A program made the translations under genes and the position numbers. A stretch of DNA of 64,000 bases. Origin: Buxus sempervirens. Its lineage: Eukaryota; Streptophyta; Magnoliopsida; Buxales; Buxaceae. Under the pieces are notes generated by a model. That model saw only the letters and a list, made by a program, of their open reading frames with translations, was not told the origin of the DNA and did not search any database. This document shows, one piece after another, positions 1 to 11,381 of the stretch (position 1 is the stretch's first letter; every line of letters begins with the position of its first letter). The DNA is taken from the NCBI GenBank assembly GCA_947561395.2, contig OX387190.1, forward strand, positions 30,870,858-30,934,857. Direction: 5' to 3'.

Positions 1-476
1 CGTCACAAATAGAATCACTGTAACATTTATCTGCACCTAATTGTGCAATCTTTTTTGCCGCATATTCTAGCCATCCATCTGGTCAAGCAACTAGATATTC
101 TATTGTTAAGACTGTAGTCATGTTACGGCCCACAGTAGAATAGCTTCACAGATTTCATATTGATACTCCAAAGGTTCAAAAATCTTAAACTGCGCATTGT
201 ACCAGGTGCTGTTGGTGCCTTAAGGAAATTTAAGAACCAATTTGCAGTGGTCAATAGCAAATGCAGTAAGTCCAAATCCCCTGTTTGCCACACACTGTCG
301 AACACCAAACTTGAAATCAGATAAAATGCAAACTTCTTCTCTATGAGAGAAAATTTCATGTTTCCAGAGAAGGTGGTTTGAAGCGCGATAACGAGAAGAG
401 TGAAAATTACAACCGCAAAGACGAGGAGGGGAACAGTAGGTTGACATTTACAGGAGTTCTTGAAAGGAGATCTCAT
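1..476 (-). CDS. Possible 5' part of an unidentified membrane-protein gene, running off the left edge
   Basis: I do not recognise this gene. On the minus strand an ATG at 476-474 opens a frame with a short basic/Cys start (MRSPFKNSCKCQP) followed by a strongly hydrophobic stretch (VPLLVFAVVIFTLLVIAL), as in a type II signal anchor. Nearer the left edge, bases 1 to about 78 read as a clean coding-like stretch (LEYAAKKIAQLGADKCYSD) directly after a plausible splice acceptor (TTGACCAG) in minus orientation. Together they could be exon 1 and exon 2 of one gene whose remainder lies left of the window. The donor site between them is not clear: several GT candidates lie around 280-300. The composition looks coding and the hydrophobic segment is real, but the gene model is inference. 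Confidence 0.3.
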
Positions 477-499
477 CTTTGGTCGGGAGCAAATTCATT

Positions 500-1084
500 G
501 AGTTGCATCTCCAAGTTAGCTATCGAAATGGAAAGAGCTTGAACAGTTTGAAAAATCTGGAAACCTGCCCTGTCTTGTCCAGTCCTGTGACATAAAGAGT
601 CAAAAAATGTTTGGTGGCCTCAGCCTTCGGGTAAGATCTACATATTTTGATGCCTTCATGAGCACGTAAACATAAATATAGGAGTTGCTGGTTGTTTAGG
701 CAGAGATCAACAGATAACAGAAACCACAAGGACAGAACAACCATAATTTGCATCCAATGATTAGTCTTAGAAACAGTGAAAAGGCTGATGCATATCAATC
801 AGAATAAAAGAAAAAAGAAAGCAAGGCAAAAAACAGACTGCATCTAAAATATTCCTCCTTGTGGTCCTGCGTTGGATGTCAGCTACACTTTTAGCTCTTC
901 TAGGCAACCTTGACAACCAAAGATCCACAGGAAATCCCAAATAACAAGCTAAGGGAAAACAGCATGCCGATCTCCAAGAACAGGCATTTGATTAAAGAAA
1001 TCAGCAATATTTGAACGCAATCCCCTAGTCAAATAGGCATTTTCTCAAGCACCTAGGTGATGCATGCCTAGGCATCATCTAAAC
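500..1084. other. Stretch with no recognised gene
   Basis: Only short open frames with no family resemblance were seen on either strand. If the minus-strand model at the left edge is right, this would be its promoter and 5' flank. Confidence 0.4.
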
Positions 1085-1560
1085 CAACTGACCATCTTTT
1101 TTTCCTTTTTGATGAATAACGAGAGATGTATTAATTCAGAAAAGATGTAAAGTACAAGAACAGTACAAAATTTAGAGTCAAAAAGTGCATGTCCACAAGG
1201 AACCACCCTAACTTCCCAACAACGCCCCAAACTCCTCAAAAACAACCACAATAAAGAAAGCATCTCTCATTGCCCCGTGTTTAGCGAGACAATCAGCCAC
1301 TAATATAGACTCAAAAACATGCTCATTACTCAACCATCTACCATGGAATATTCTGCAATACATCTCCAACCAAATGTGCTACGCTACTGCATGAAATAAG
1401 AGGTTGTAAAGAATACAGCCTCCCCTCCCAAGCCCCTATATCGTCACCGGTTAAAGCAAGCTCCAAATATGCCCGGCAAGACCCAATAAACACTAATCAT
1501 CTGTAATAGTTACATCCACATACCCCTAGCAAACTGACATAGAAGGAAGATAGGATAAAT
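1085..1560 (-). pseudogene. Decayed L1-type LINE 3' end (RNase H remnant)
   Basis: Read on the minus strand, 1480-1260 gives RNase H-like sequence ending in the typical C-terminal signature (VADCLAKHGAMRD, about 1310-1265), preceded by a segment resembling the late RNase H helix region (LELALTGDDIGAWEGRL, about 1490-1435). Stops interrupt the frame near 1340. A T-rich run at about 1096-1110 would be the remains of the poly(A) tail, so the 3' end points left. No reverse transcriptase is present, so this is a 5'-truncated, old copy. A GTAC...GTAC pair in the tail (about 1147-1166) recalls the 3'UTR hairpins of the better preserved LINEs further right. Confidence 0.6.
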
Positions 1561-3335
1561 AATCTCCCCTGCTGCCATACATAGAAAATGGACATGTGGA
1601 GATAAAGCTACCCTCCTCCATCTCCTCTGAATTAGACCAGCTATATTAATTCTATTCTAAAACGGCTATGTCTAGACCAAACCAAGCATAAACCGAAACA
1701 AATCGAGTCAGCCCACTGACACATCGGTGCGCTCACGAGCCCTATGGGCAAGCTGCTGCAAGGTGCATACAAATGACTTGGCAAGGATTAAGGAAGAAAA
1801 GCTCTCATGCTTAGGCCCAAATATGCTTAGGACCAAAAACTCTCCGTAGACGTCAAATATGGGAGCAGGTCACATCAAATATTTAGTCATCTAAGATGGT
1901 TGAAGTTGGGAGATGTCCATCTTTTCCATGATCCTCATTTATAGGCAGCAGCTCTGGCACTCTCCTTAATTCTCTGGTAAGGTTTAGAAAACCAGTACTG
2001 GCCGCTACTGACGAGTATTTATTGGTATTGTGAGTTTTAAAACATTGATTTTTGGGCACAGGTATCATCCAATGGTTGTCGTAAACCATTAGAAGTGGCA
2101 GCACCAATTTTATTAACAAGAATTTCCACCAAAAGGCAAGCTTTAATCTGGATGAATAGAATGTCCCAGATTTGACAGTACAAGTATGGGCCTTCAGTTC
2201 ATCCATTTTTTGAGGAATTCAGGGAACTGATGAGTTTTGCCTTCATCAAATCCTAGTAGCTTTTGGCTCTTTATGACCAAATTCAACTTGGTTTTTTCAT
2301 TTCAGATTATTGGAAGGCATTAAATTAACAGGGATGAAGTTAACAACAGATACCAAAGCACCCTTGAGTGAGACAGATTAAGCCTCGGAAGATCATAAGC
2401 TCAGGTAGAATTAATTAGTTTGGAAGAAAGACAGGTGTTTGAGACTTGGTTTTTGAATTGGTCATCCACGAGTATATTTTGTGCATATAGAGAGGTGTTG
2501 CTTTCATATCAGGCTGAGATATCGAATTTCAATTTACAAAAGAGATAATATACAAAGAGAATCTATATGATTCATGATTATCCTTCTTATCCGCCTCGTG
2601 TTTAAGCACTGCCTATAGGGAGACCAAAAAGAGATTCCAAGTATATATATGAGCTCGGAAGAAAAATGCTACTAAGAATCTTGGAAAAGCCTATCTCCAA
2701 CAATATATTAATTTACAGCAATGATAGTTTATATACAGATAAACCAAGAATTATTGTGGTGTCGCTGCACCTCCTTAACTCTAGAATAGGAAAATGAATC
2801 GGATGCCTTCAGACCACGTATAAATCATGATCCTCTGAGCAACTATCATTTGCAAGGATAATTCAATCTTCATTTTGCTAAGACTTCGTAAGTTCCCCTC
2901 ATGTTTCTCAAAATTGTTCACATGAACTCCATCATACTTTGTCGTGCTCGTGTAATGGTGGCACAAAACCGTTTCACATCCACAAACAGTAAGCGGACAC
3001 CAGCACGGCTTACAGAACGTAATAATCAAACTCATTCTATTCTTTTCAAATGACAATTTTCTAGGGTTTTTCACATAAAGTGCTGTCGGCATTATAAAAA
3101 ATACTAGAACAGAGAAAGCAAACCAAGCACATTACAAACCATGTTGATCCGCTCCCGCTCCCCGTCTCTGGTTATTCTTCTCGAGTACAGCTTGTTCTGG
3201 GTGTCTCGCTTCTTGTTACTTTGTTAGACTTAGCGGCAGAAAGGAAGGTTTCAGTCTGGTCGATATTGCAAGAGAAGGCGTCACAAAATGTGGGCACGCT
3301 ATGGGACGAACCAAATCCCAAAATGTGGTTTTGGG
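1561..3335. other. Intergenic stretch without recognised genes
   Basis: The minus-strand open frames here (for example 1883-2206 and 2781-3092) have no motif I recognise and read like chance frames. From about 3130 to 3220 a CT-rich, coding-like patch appears on the plus strand, but no start, splice pattern or family is evident. Confidence 0.4.
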
Positions 3336-3339
3336 TAGC

Positions 3340-4570
3340 TACCTATCCGAGCAGTTTGGTGCACGACTTAGCCGTGCCTGGGTATGCCGTGTTGGGCCAG
3401 TTCAAAATGTATCCCGTAAGAGAAGGATATTTAGGTATGTGAAATTAAAGAAAAATTTTAGGTATATGAAAATAAAAAATAGTTAAGGTAGTTCGTGCTT
3501 TTAATAGTAGTATAGATTATTTAAATATATTATATATATTTAATAAATATACATTAATTGAGCTGACACTACTCAAACACGACATGGCACAACATGACTT
3601 ACAAGTAGAGGTGTAAGTAGGGTGGGTTGGGTCGGGTTATGAGAGTTCGGGCTCAACCCAATCTAGGATTTACTAGCCCAAACTCGTCGTTGACCCGCCC
3701 TAACCCAAACCCAACCCAAACATTATTGTTTGAGTTCGGGCTGGGTTCGGGTTGGCCCAAACAAAATGTAAGATTTTTGAATTTTTTTACAATTTTTGTT
3801 ATAATTACAAAATGTTGAAATATCATTCATTAATTCGTCTATCAACATGCTTTTATATTTTTTTGTTATAAATGCAAATATTACAAATTCCTCTTGATTT
3901 GTCCCTTGAATTTGGGAAAAACACACTTAATTAATATATTTCCTTAAAAATTTTAAAATATAATACTAGCTCACTATATTTGTGGTTTTGCACAATCTTT
4001 CTTGTAGAGTATGTGCTCCCAAATATCATATTCATTGTAACATATATGTATATGTATGTGAGTATAAAATTATTTATTTGACAAAAATTCATGAATTTAT
4101 TATCACATGTTAATAATTTATGTTTAATAGTTGATTGCATAAATACAATGACAATATAAAAGAAAAAGAAAATAATGATACATATATATACAAATAAATA
4201 TTCACTTTTATATAAAATTATTAGAGCGTGTACATAAAGTCAACATTAACTTTGGGTTTTTCGAATTGTATAGCTTAAACCCAAACCCAACCCAAACTTA
4301 ACTTTAGGCTCGAAATGAAACCCAACCCAAACTCAATGCTCACCTCGGGCTCTTATTCGGGTTGGGTTGGACGAGCTTTGGGCAGTTCGGGTTAGATTTA
4401 CAGTTCTACTTACAAGTGTGCATTGGGCAATGCCATTACAGCCTTTTGGAGGGCTAGCACGGTACTATTAAATAAACAGGCTGACGGCATGGCACGATGA
4501 CACGGCTAACATGGGTCAATTGTGCTTGGACAAGCATGACACGGCCTGATTGACAAGCCTAGGTTCTATT
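3340..4570. repeat. GCACGG-rich dispersed repeat, split by a younger hAT insertion
   Basis: Both flanks of the hAT element at 3606-4408 carry the same style of sequence: clustered GCACG/CCGTGC/GACACGG motifs (3350-3415 on the left, 4455-4560 on the right). The same motif style recurs at 5900-6560, 8405-8475 and 9610-9760. Clusters of such hexamers near element ends are typical of subterminal repeats of plant hAT transposons. I see no clean terminal repeats, so the class is an inference. Confidence 0.4.
3606..4408. mobile_element. Non-autonomous hAT element with 8-bp target site duplication
   Basis: The element is flanked by the identical 8-mer CTTACAAG at 3598-3605 and 4409-4416. Its ends are imperfect inverted repeats: TAGAGGTGTAAG at the left and, read inward from the right, TAGAACTGTAAA. 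TAGRG-type ends with an 8-bp duplication are diagnostic of the hAT superfamily. Just inside each end are inverted tracts built on GGGTTGGGT/ACCCAACCC (3618-3760 and 4262-4400). The interior is AT-rich with no transposase frame, so it depends on an autonomous relative. It interrupts an older GCACGG-rich repeat. Confidence 0.82.
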
Positions 4571-4682
4571 GTGGGCTTTTACGAACACCATATGACTGGT
4601 GCATAACTAATCTTTCCAAAATGAAATCATGTGTTGCTTACTCCTGCAGTGAATTGTGCAGTTTAAATGAAATTATAATAAC

Positions 4683-5150
4683 CTGAATCCCATGTTGCTC
4701 ACGGAGGATAAAATAAAAGTCCATACATGTAAGTTGATGACTCCCTCAAGCACGAGGCCTTTTTGGGTAAAATCCGGGAACAAAACTATAAGGCCCAAGG
4801 GGTCAAAGCGGACAATATCATTATGGGTGGAATCGGAGCATTACATAATGATATTAGAGTCAGACACCAATCGGAAATGCAAGACCCATGCATGTGAGCG
4901 GGCTTGGATTAATGGGCTGACAAGCTACTAAAGCCAGTAGGCTATTGTACGGGGACATGCAGCCTTTAAAGGGAGTGGATTGTGAGAACCTAGAATCCCA
5001 TATTGCTCGGGGAGGAGAAAGTAAAGGTCCATACATGTAAGCTAGTGACTCCCTCAAGCAACGAAGCCTTTTGGAGTAAAACCCGTAAACAAAAACCGTA
5101 AAGCCCAAGGACTAAAGCGAACAATATCATTGCAGGTGGGATTAAAATGT
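4683..5150. repeat. Direct duplication, period about 305 bp
   Basis: A segment starting near 4683 (AATCCCATGTTGCTC..., ending around AACAATATCATT at 4838) is repeated near 4990-5140 (AATCCCATATTGCTC..., with the same GTCCATACATGTAAG, GACTCCCTCAAGCA and AACAATATCATT landmarks). The copies have diverged by scattered substitutions and small indels. No coding function is evident. The landmarks look like a dispersed plant repeat rather than a gene. Confidence 0.7.
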
Positions 5151-5625
5151 TACAAATTATGCTGCTAGATGGAGCAAATATTGGCTAGAGCTTTTTTATT
5201 AAGGAAACTTCACATTTTTCGATACCAAAAAATCTCTCATCGTGAGATGCTAAAGATGCTCTGCATGATGGCATCTCACTAAAATATATACACCATTGGT
5301 TTTGCTTCAAGTTTAACATCACCTATAGTTTTATATTTCAATCAACCATGTAGTTTGAGTGAGATGCTACTACATGACACATCTGATGGTTATATGTTTT
5401 TTTTTGGCTATCGAGAACGTAAAAGGAGAAAAAACTTTGAACAAGCGATGCTCCATGCAACAACTTCTCGCTTAAAAGTGCACAGTTCGATTTCAATATA
5501 AAATTGGATTTGATATCAACTAGTAACTTTGGGTAATGGCCATTAGATTGAAATCATCTATGGTTGAACCTATTATAAGGAACAGACCCAAGCCTCTATC
5601 ATGCTACCACAAACAATCTTTGACA
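5151..5625. other. Intergenic, no recognised gene
   Basis: It contains several short GAGATGCT/AGCATCTC-like words (about 5235-5370), which also occur near 21.9-22.6 kb and may be decayed MITE sequence. Nothing else can be supported. Confidence 0.35.
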
Positions 5626-5823
5626 TCTATACTATTAACAAGGGAAGAGGGGGGAATATTCCCCCTAGATTCTGGCCTCTTTTTTTTTCGAATTATTGCC
5701 CTCCCTAACTAAAACAATCCAAAACTGTAACCACCACACTACTCTCTCCTTATTTGAATTTAAATCACTACTTATATGCTACAATTAAGGTGAGGACGTG
5801 CAGTATGCACGTGCCACCACTAG
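5626..5823 (+). mobile_element. Short non-autonomous Helitron-like element
   Basis: The left end begins TCTATACTATTAAC directly after an A. The right end is CTAG directly before a T, as expected for Helitron insertion between A and T. About ten bases inside the right end is a hairpin of ACGTGC and GCACGT separated by five bases (5794-5810). A 5' TC, a 3' CTRR and a subterminal hairpin are the defining Helitron marks. At 198 bp it has no Rep/helicase. Confidence 0.68.
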
Positions 5824-5879
5824 TAATAATATACACTAAGACTTAGTGACCGTCAACTGCGTCGAGTTGCCGGAGCCCA

Positions 5880-6565
5880 GAAGGAGGGACGTGTTATACT
5901 AGGTTTGTCTAATGGGCAGGTGGGCACGGCACATCTTGGCTGTTTGGGTCCGCAAAGGAGCCCAAACATGGCATAGCCCACACCACACCAATGGCCCACC
6001 AGCAAGCCACCCACGTGCTAAGCTTTATTGAAAGTGTCTAGGGTTGCTTATCAGGCTAGGCCACACCTATTAACTACCCCGTGCGATGCCTAGGGTACAT
6101 GGGCACTAGGCCCGTCAAAGCTCGGTGGGCCATAACTAGCGAAGCATGCAAGGCGGCACAACACGCTTTAAGTGTGCCATACTATGCCTGCCTATGTTGC
6201 ATTAAAAAGAATGGGGTTTTTTTTTTACTTTTTTTTACAATTTCAAGAAAAATTGTATCCCAATATATGTAAAAAAATGTGTGTGAATAATAAATATATA
6301 TTTTTAGAATTTTTTTATTTTGTATTTATTTATTTCCTTTTTTTTCTATTTTTCTTATGCGGGCCACTAGCCTGTGTGCCATGGGCCAGCATGACACGCC
6401 CCAGCTTTAGCCGTGCGACGGGCTGGGCCGTGCCTGGGGTACTAGGTTATGGGACAGGCTTGACACGGCTCGTCTCCTAGGTGGGTCGTGCCCTACCCCG
6501 CTTGCAGCTCGCTAGGCACGGGTTTAACGTGCCTGTGCCGTGCCGAGTCGACCCATTGAGCAATC
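5880..6565. repeat. GCACGG-rich dispersed repeat
   Basis: Dense GGCACGG, CCGTGCC and GGGCACG words occur at 5920-6170 and again at 6380-6560, with a T-rich core between. The right part is near-identical in style to 8405-8475 (both contain GCTAGGCACGGGTTTAA and CCATTGAGCAA). Probably the two ends of a non-autonomous DNA transposon of hAT type; terminal repeats are not clear. Confidence 0.4.
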
Positions 6566-6716
6566 GTAAATATGTTACAAGTAGATTTACTTAATGGTTT
6601 ATATCTATATATATATATAGTTGGGATGTACACACACGTGCATATATTTATATAAATATTAATACACACCCATAAAGTTGGATATACTCATACTATGAGA
6701 TACATATATTTATATA
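6566..6716. repeat. Segment duplicated at 8545-8690
   Basis: The stretch beginning AATATGTTACAAGTAGATTT and ending TGAGATACATATA is repeated almost base for base at 8545-8690. The chief differences are the length of a TA run and a small deletion. The two copies flank the LTR-like fragment at 6717-8405. Confidence 0.75.
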
Positions 6717-8405
6717 AATATTTAAAACTTGCACAAAACAAATTCGTGTTTATTCGATATTCATGGTTGTTCGGTAGTTTGATGAGTTGTTTACGTGATT
6801 TATGATGTTTTATTTGTTGGAAATTGTTCTAACATGTTTATAAAGTGTTTTAGAATGGATTTGATGCATTAGTTATTGAGTTGTTGAATTTTTATTGATT
6901 TTCATAACTGTTTGGAAATTTTCGTCATAACGGGCCGCCTGAACAGTCGCTTCGAGTGCCCTGTTTGGCTGTATAAAACCCGATAACAATTTATTTCAGA
7001 ATAACTGTCGCTCGAGCGATTTATCGAGTGACCAACCCCTAAAACAACCTAAGTATTAGGCCGTTCGAGCACCCCTTGGCCGCTTGAGCATCCTGTCTGT
7101 CAGATTTCCAGAAATTGCCAATCAGCCTAGTTTTTCACTACGGAATTGTTTTTATCCATTTTTAACCTTTGAACCATTAATTTTAGGGTATTAGGAGATA
7201 GTTTGCACTGGTGAATGTTTAAAATTCATTTTTATAAAGATTTTCGGTAGATTTTACTAAGAAGGCACTTTTACTTAATACCATTGTTCCAAACAATTTT
7301 ATTTGCAACAAAACTTGATTTTAAGAGTTCCTACACCTATATTTGAACTATTTGACCATGTTTTGAGCTCCGAATGATTTATATATATACTTGGATTATT
7401 TTGCCGGTTGAAACCTGGAGTTTTGACATATGACTTGGTACCACTTGTGTTGGTTTTTGAGTCACAGTTGTGACATGGCAAATGCCTGGTTTATTATTTC
7501 TGTAAGGCGGATTTGTTATTTGTTAATACAAATGAGGTTCTGTATAAGTGGGTGTTATTGAGAAGTATGTCCAATTCCTGGTTTGGTTTTTTACCATCGA
7601 GTGGGTTTCGCAATTACATTATTAATTGATATGTTATTAAGATATTTAGAGTTTTTGATTGTGAGTTGTGTTTAGCAGGCTTAGCTCTTACATGGATCCA
7701 TAGAGTAGCTAGTAAATGAAATTGTTTTCCTAGAGGGGGTTTGAATTTTGTGTCATAGGCATTCCATTGTCTCGAGGATGGTACCGTTCCTAGATAGGTT
7801 AGTCGCTACGTTACCCACTCCTAGATAGGTTGGGCCGTACATGCTAACCCATGGTTGGGTTCTTCCGTTGGGTGTGGAATAACCAGTCGGCAGGTGTGGC
7901 TGGTCCACCTGTAATTCGGTTAGGTACCATATTTGCACATGTCTACTCTCTTTCTCTGGTCTACTATTCCATTAGTCCTGTGATGTTACAGATATGGTAT
8001 GCTGTTTGCTGTGATTTCTATATTATCATTTTTCTAGTTGTTGTTCTGGTTTAATCGTACACCTCATGACTTATTTTATATAAACATGGACTGATTTTAT
8101 GCATGCACCTTGCTACTTGTTGAGATTTATTCTCACTCTAGTTTCTCCTATTTTTTAAGTACTCTTGGTGAGGACGACAAACTTGGGCTAGTATGTAAAA
8201 GGGGTAGCCAATTAGAATAAAAAAAAATTAGTTTCATGAGACTAAAAACATTGTAATTGTTAAAAGATTAGTTGTCAATAATGTTTCCGCATATAACTCT
8301 GATGATGAAATTAATGAAGGTTTAAATTGATTCAGAATTTTTAGTTGCTTTTGTTACTTACCATAACACCTCGGGTTTTGGGAAAGGGACCCGGAACCGG
8401 GGCGT
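6717..8405. mobile_element. LTR-retrotransposon-like fragment (possible solo LTR)
   Basis: The right boundary reads GGAACCGGGGCGTTACA, an ending typical of LTRs of plant Ty3/gypsy-type elements. Unlike its surroundings, the interior is balanced in composition and has no long frame. It contains short direct repeats (CTCCTAGATAGGTTGGGC near 7820 and CCTAGATAGGTTAG near 7790). The left LTR end and a target duplication could not be found, so the class and left boundary are inference. Confidence 0.35.
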
Positions 8406-9038
8406 TACAAGTCGTGCCCTGCCCGACTCACAGCCTGCTAGGCACGGGTTTAATGTGCCCGTGCTGTGTCAGGTTGACCCATTGAGCAACCATACTAGTG
8501 TCACATTTTTATATTTTAATAAATTCATAATGCACACCCTAAATATGTTACAAGTAGATTTACTTAATGGTTTATATCTATATATATATATATATATAGT
8601 TGGGATGTACACACATGCATATATTTATATAAATATTAATACACACCCATAAAGTTGGATATACTCATACTATGAGATACATATAGCTATTGAATTTTGT
8701 AAGTTTGTATTATTTTTATATTATAAATAAAATGTGACTTTTATTTTAAATTTTATCTCTAAAATAAGTTTGTTGTTGTATGCAGGTTAAATTATGAGTT
8801 TTGCAATAACTTATATAATTTGATAACTTGTATAATAGAATAACTTAGATTAATTTATACAATATAATAACCTATGTTATTAAATAATTTATATAATATA
8901 AATTATATAAGCAACTTGTATTAGTAATAAATTATATGAAATAATTTATATATGTAACTTATAATAACTCACATAATAACCTACATTAACTTAGACAATA
9001 TAATAATTTATTATAATATAAAGAATATAAGTAATTTA
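8406..9038. repeat. GCACGG repeat fragment, duplicated segment and AT-rich spacer
   Basis: 8405-8475 matches the end of the 5880-6565 repeat and 8545-8690 duplicates 6566-6716. The rest, to 9038, is AT-rich low-complexity DNA with recurrent TATAATAA/AACTTATA words and no coding content. Confidence 0.5.
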
Positions 9039-9242
9039 TCTATTATTATTATAAAGCGAACACACTATTTTTTGGCTGACATTTGATACCAAACACACCC
9101 TCCACTTTTTATCAAATTAACTCCTACACCCATTAATGAATGCCATGTGTATTAATAATTAACTGCCTAACATTTTAATACCCAAAACGCCTTCAATTCT
9201 CTTTCAAAATTTTCTATGCGCATAACACGTGCATTCCCCTAA
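9039..9242 (+). mobile_element. Short non-autonomous Helitron-like element
   Basis: The left end is TCTATTATTATTATAAAG after an A, and the right end is CTAA before a T. A subterminal imperfect hairpin (ATGCGCATAACACGTGCAT, 9215-9233) precedes the end. It has the same architecture as 5626-5823 and 9288-9516. At 204 bp it has no coding capacity. Confidence 0.6.
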
Positions 9243-9287
9243 TATTAGTAATAGTATGTTATTATAACTTATAAATAATTTATATAA

Positions 9288-9516
9288 TCTATATCTATAT
9301 TGTATATAATGGGAATAGGCCCCTTGGGAAGCGTGCCAAACAAAATGCATAGCTTTCCAAAATATCCCTTATACACTATTGAGAACATATATAAATAAAA
9401 AGGGTCAAATAGTCAAACTGCCTCATTTTTTTTTTAAATTTGCCATCAGTTTTGTAACTGATTCCTCCCACGTTCTTCCCCCTCCCTTCCCTTCTTACAC
9501 ACGTGCACCTTGCTAG
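9288..9516 (+). mobile_element. Short non-autonomous Helitron-like element
   Basis: It begins TCTATATCTATATTG after an A and ends CTAG before a T. The palindromic word CACGTG lies just inside the 3' end (ACACACGTGCACCTTGCTAG), but the hairpin is weaker than in the other two copies. It lies 46 bp from its neighbour at 9039-9242. Confidence 0.5.
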
Positions 9517-9569
9517 TTATTACTTATATAAATTATATTAATTATTTATATTGGTTACAAGTAAAATGG

Positions 9570-9800
9570 GTCACGATGTCAATGGGCATACTTGATCGAC
9601 AACAAGGTACAAGTCTAAGCATAGCACGGCCCAGGCACAACGTGAGCCCAGTATGATGCTGTACAACTCGATTAATAAATGGGCCATGGGCTGTGCTAGG
9701 GCGACCTCTTGAAAAGTTGACACGCACGTCTGGAACGACTAAGCCGGTATAGTAAGGTCTATTTGACAACCCGGACTTACTTTTCAAAGTGGCCCAACAC
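9570..9800. repeat. GCACGG-rich repeat fragment
   Basis: AGCACGGCCCAGGCACAACG and related words at 9620-9760 match the repeat family at 5880-6565. No gene is evident. Confidence 0.4.
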
Positions 9801-9809
9801 AAATATTAA

Positions 9810-11161
9810 GGTGGCGTTTGGTGGGCATTATAGAATCTGTATTCATATTACAATCTTAGATTCTATAACCCTAATTATATTGCCTTGATTTTAGAATCCA
9901 AAATCTTATTTGGATAAGTTGAATTATGAACTCAGATTTTTAAACTCGAACTTGGAATCTTGTTTGGTTGAGACCGATTATTGAGATTAAATGTGGAGTT
10001 TTTGTATTAAAAATTGCACAAAAATAATATAACGTATATAGAAAAATTAAATTCCTATTTAAAATTATATGTATATATATTATATAATATATAAATTTAT
10101 ATATAATATTATTATATATAATATAATAATATTATTATTTATACTATGTATAATACAATAACACTATTACTATTTTAATAATATTATAATAATATATATA
10201 TAATAGTTATAATAGTATTATAATTTATAATATAGTATTATAATAATATATTATAATATAATATATATTATAATAAAAACTATATTTTATTATAATGTAT
10301 TTTAATATATAATTTTATAATAATATAATTTATGCTTATTATAACATAAATTTATGTTTATTATATATAATATTATAATAAATTTATTATAATATTAAAT
10401 TTAAAAAAATATAATATATTAATATGTTAATATTAATATAATACGAAATATGAATATTATAATATTAAATATAATATATTAATATATATATATATATATT
10501 AAATTTATTAAAATGTATTATAATATACTAAATATATTATGATATTATAAACTTAATATTATAATAAATTTATTATATCATAATATTGCAATATTATTTT
10601 ATGTATATTATTATGGTGTAATAATATGTTTAATTATAATATAATATTATAATATATAATATTATTATAATAATACTATAATATAATTTATGTTTATTAT
10701 AACGTATATTGTAATATTAGCTATATTGTAATTTATATTATTATAATAAATTATAATATAAATTATATTATAATTTATAATATAATATATATAATATTAT
10801 TATAATAATGATATTTATATTAATAATATTTATATTACGTATAATATAATATAATATTGTATTATCAATTATATAGCATATAATAAAATATATTATATTA
10901 TAATGCTTATAATGTAATTATTTATGATAATATGTTTTATAAAATATGTTATACATAATCTCTAGAATCACAGATTTTGGAAAAATGAGCACCAATGTCC
11001 ATAATCCTCATAATCACCAAAAAAGTAGATTTTGATTATGGGTTTGATTAAAAAATCAGATAGTAGAATCCGGTTTCAAAATCCCAACTAAACACATGTT
11101 TTGGATTATGGAATCGGATTCTACTTGAATCCAGATTCTATAATGCTCACCAAACATCCCC
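9810..11161. mobile_element. TIR element (Harbinger/Tourist-like) with extremely AT-rich core
   Basis: The ends are inverted repeats of about 30 bp. The left end starts GGTGGCGTTTGGTGGGCATT; inward from the right it reads GGGGATGTTTGGTGAGCATT, and both continue ATAGAATCTG. A TAGAATC/GATTCTA vocabulary fills both shoulders. The flanking trinucleotides are TAA on the left and TGA on the right, consistent with a mutated 3-bp TWA duplication of the PIF/Harbinger group; a G-rich GTTTGGT end is also common there. The core, about 10017-10960, is almost pure A and T (TATAATATTA words) with no frame. The right end lies 220 bp before the LDL1-like start codon. Confidence 0.65.
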
Positions 11162-11381
11162 TGAGTGTGGTATGTTCCACGTGACACCACCCGAACAAGA
11201 GAGCACCCTTCAATTGCAGGCGATTTCATCCCGATACCAAATCGAGATTCGAGAAGCCCTACTGCCAAGAGTCGTTACCTCTTTTTAGTGTTTTTTATTT
11301 TTTATTTTTTCAAGAAACAAGGAAGAAGCAAAGAAAACGGTGGCGTGCGGACGGCCGCGTTACGGACTGAACTCTCTTGGC

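Noticed and set aside
6172..6480. Plus-strand 102-codon frame with a Phe-rich stretch
   Set aside because: It results from T-rich low-complexity DNA within a GCACGG repeat.
10017..10960. Possible centromeric or satellite DNA
   Set aside because: AT-rich but without a fixed period, and enclosed by clear inverted repeats, so it is the core of a transposon.
11340..11381. Upstream extension of the LDL1-like frame to 11340
   Set aside because: The extension begins with GTG, not ATG. The first ATG in frame is at 11382.
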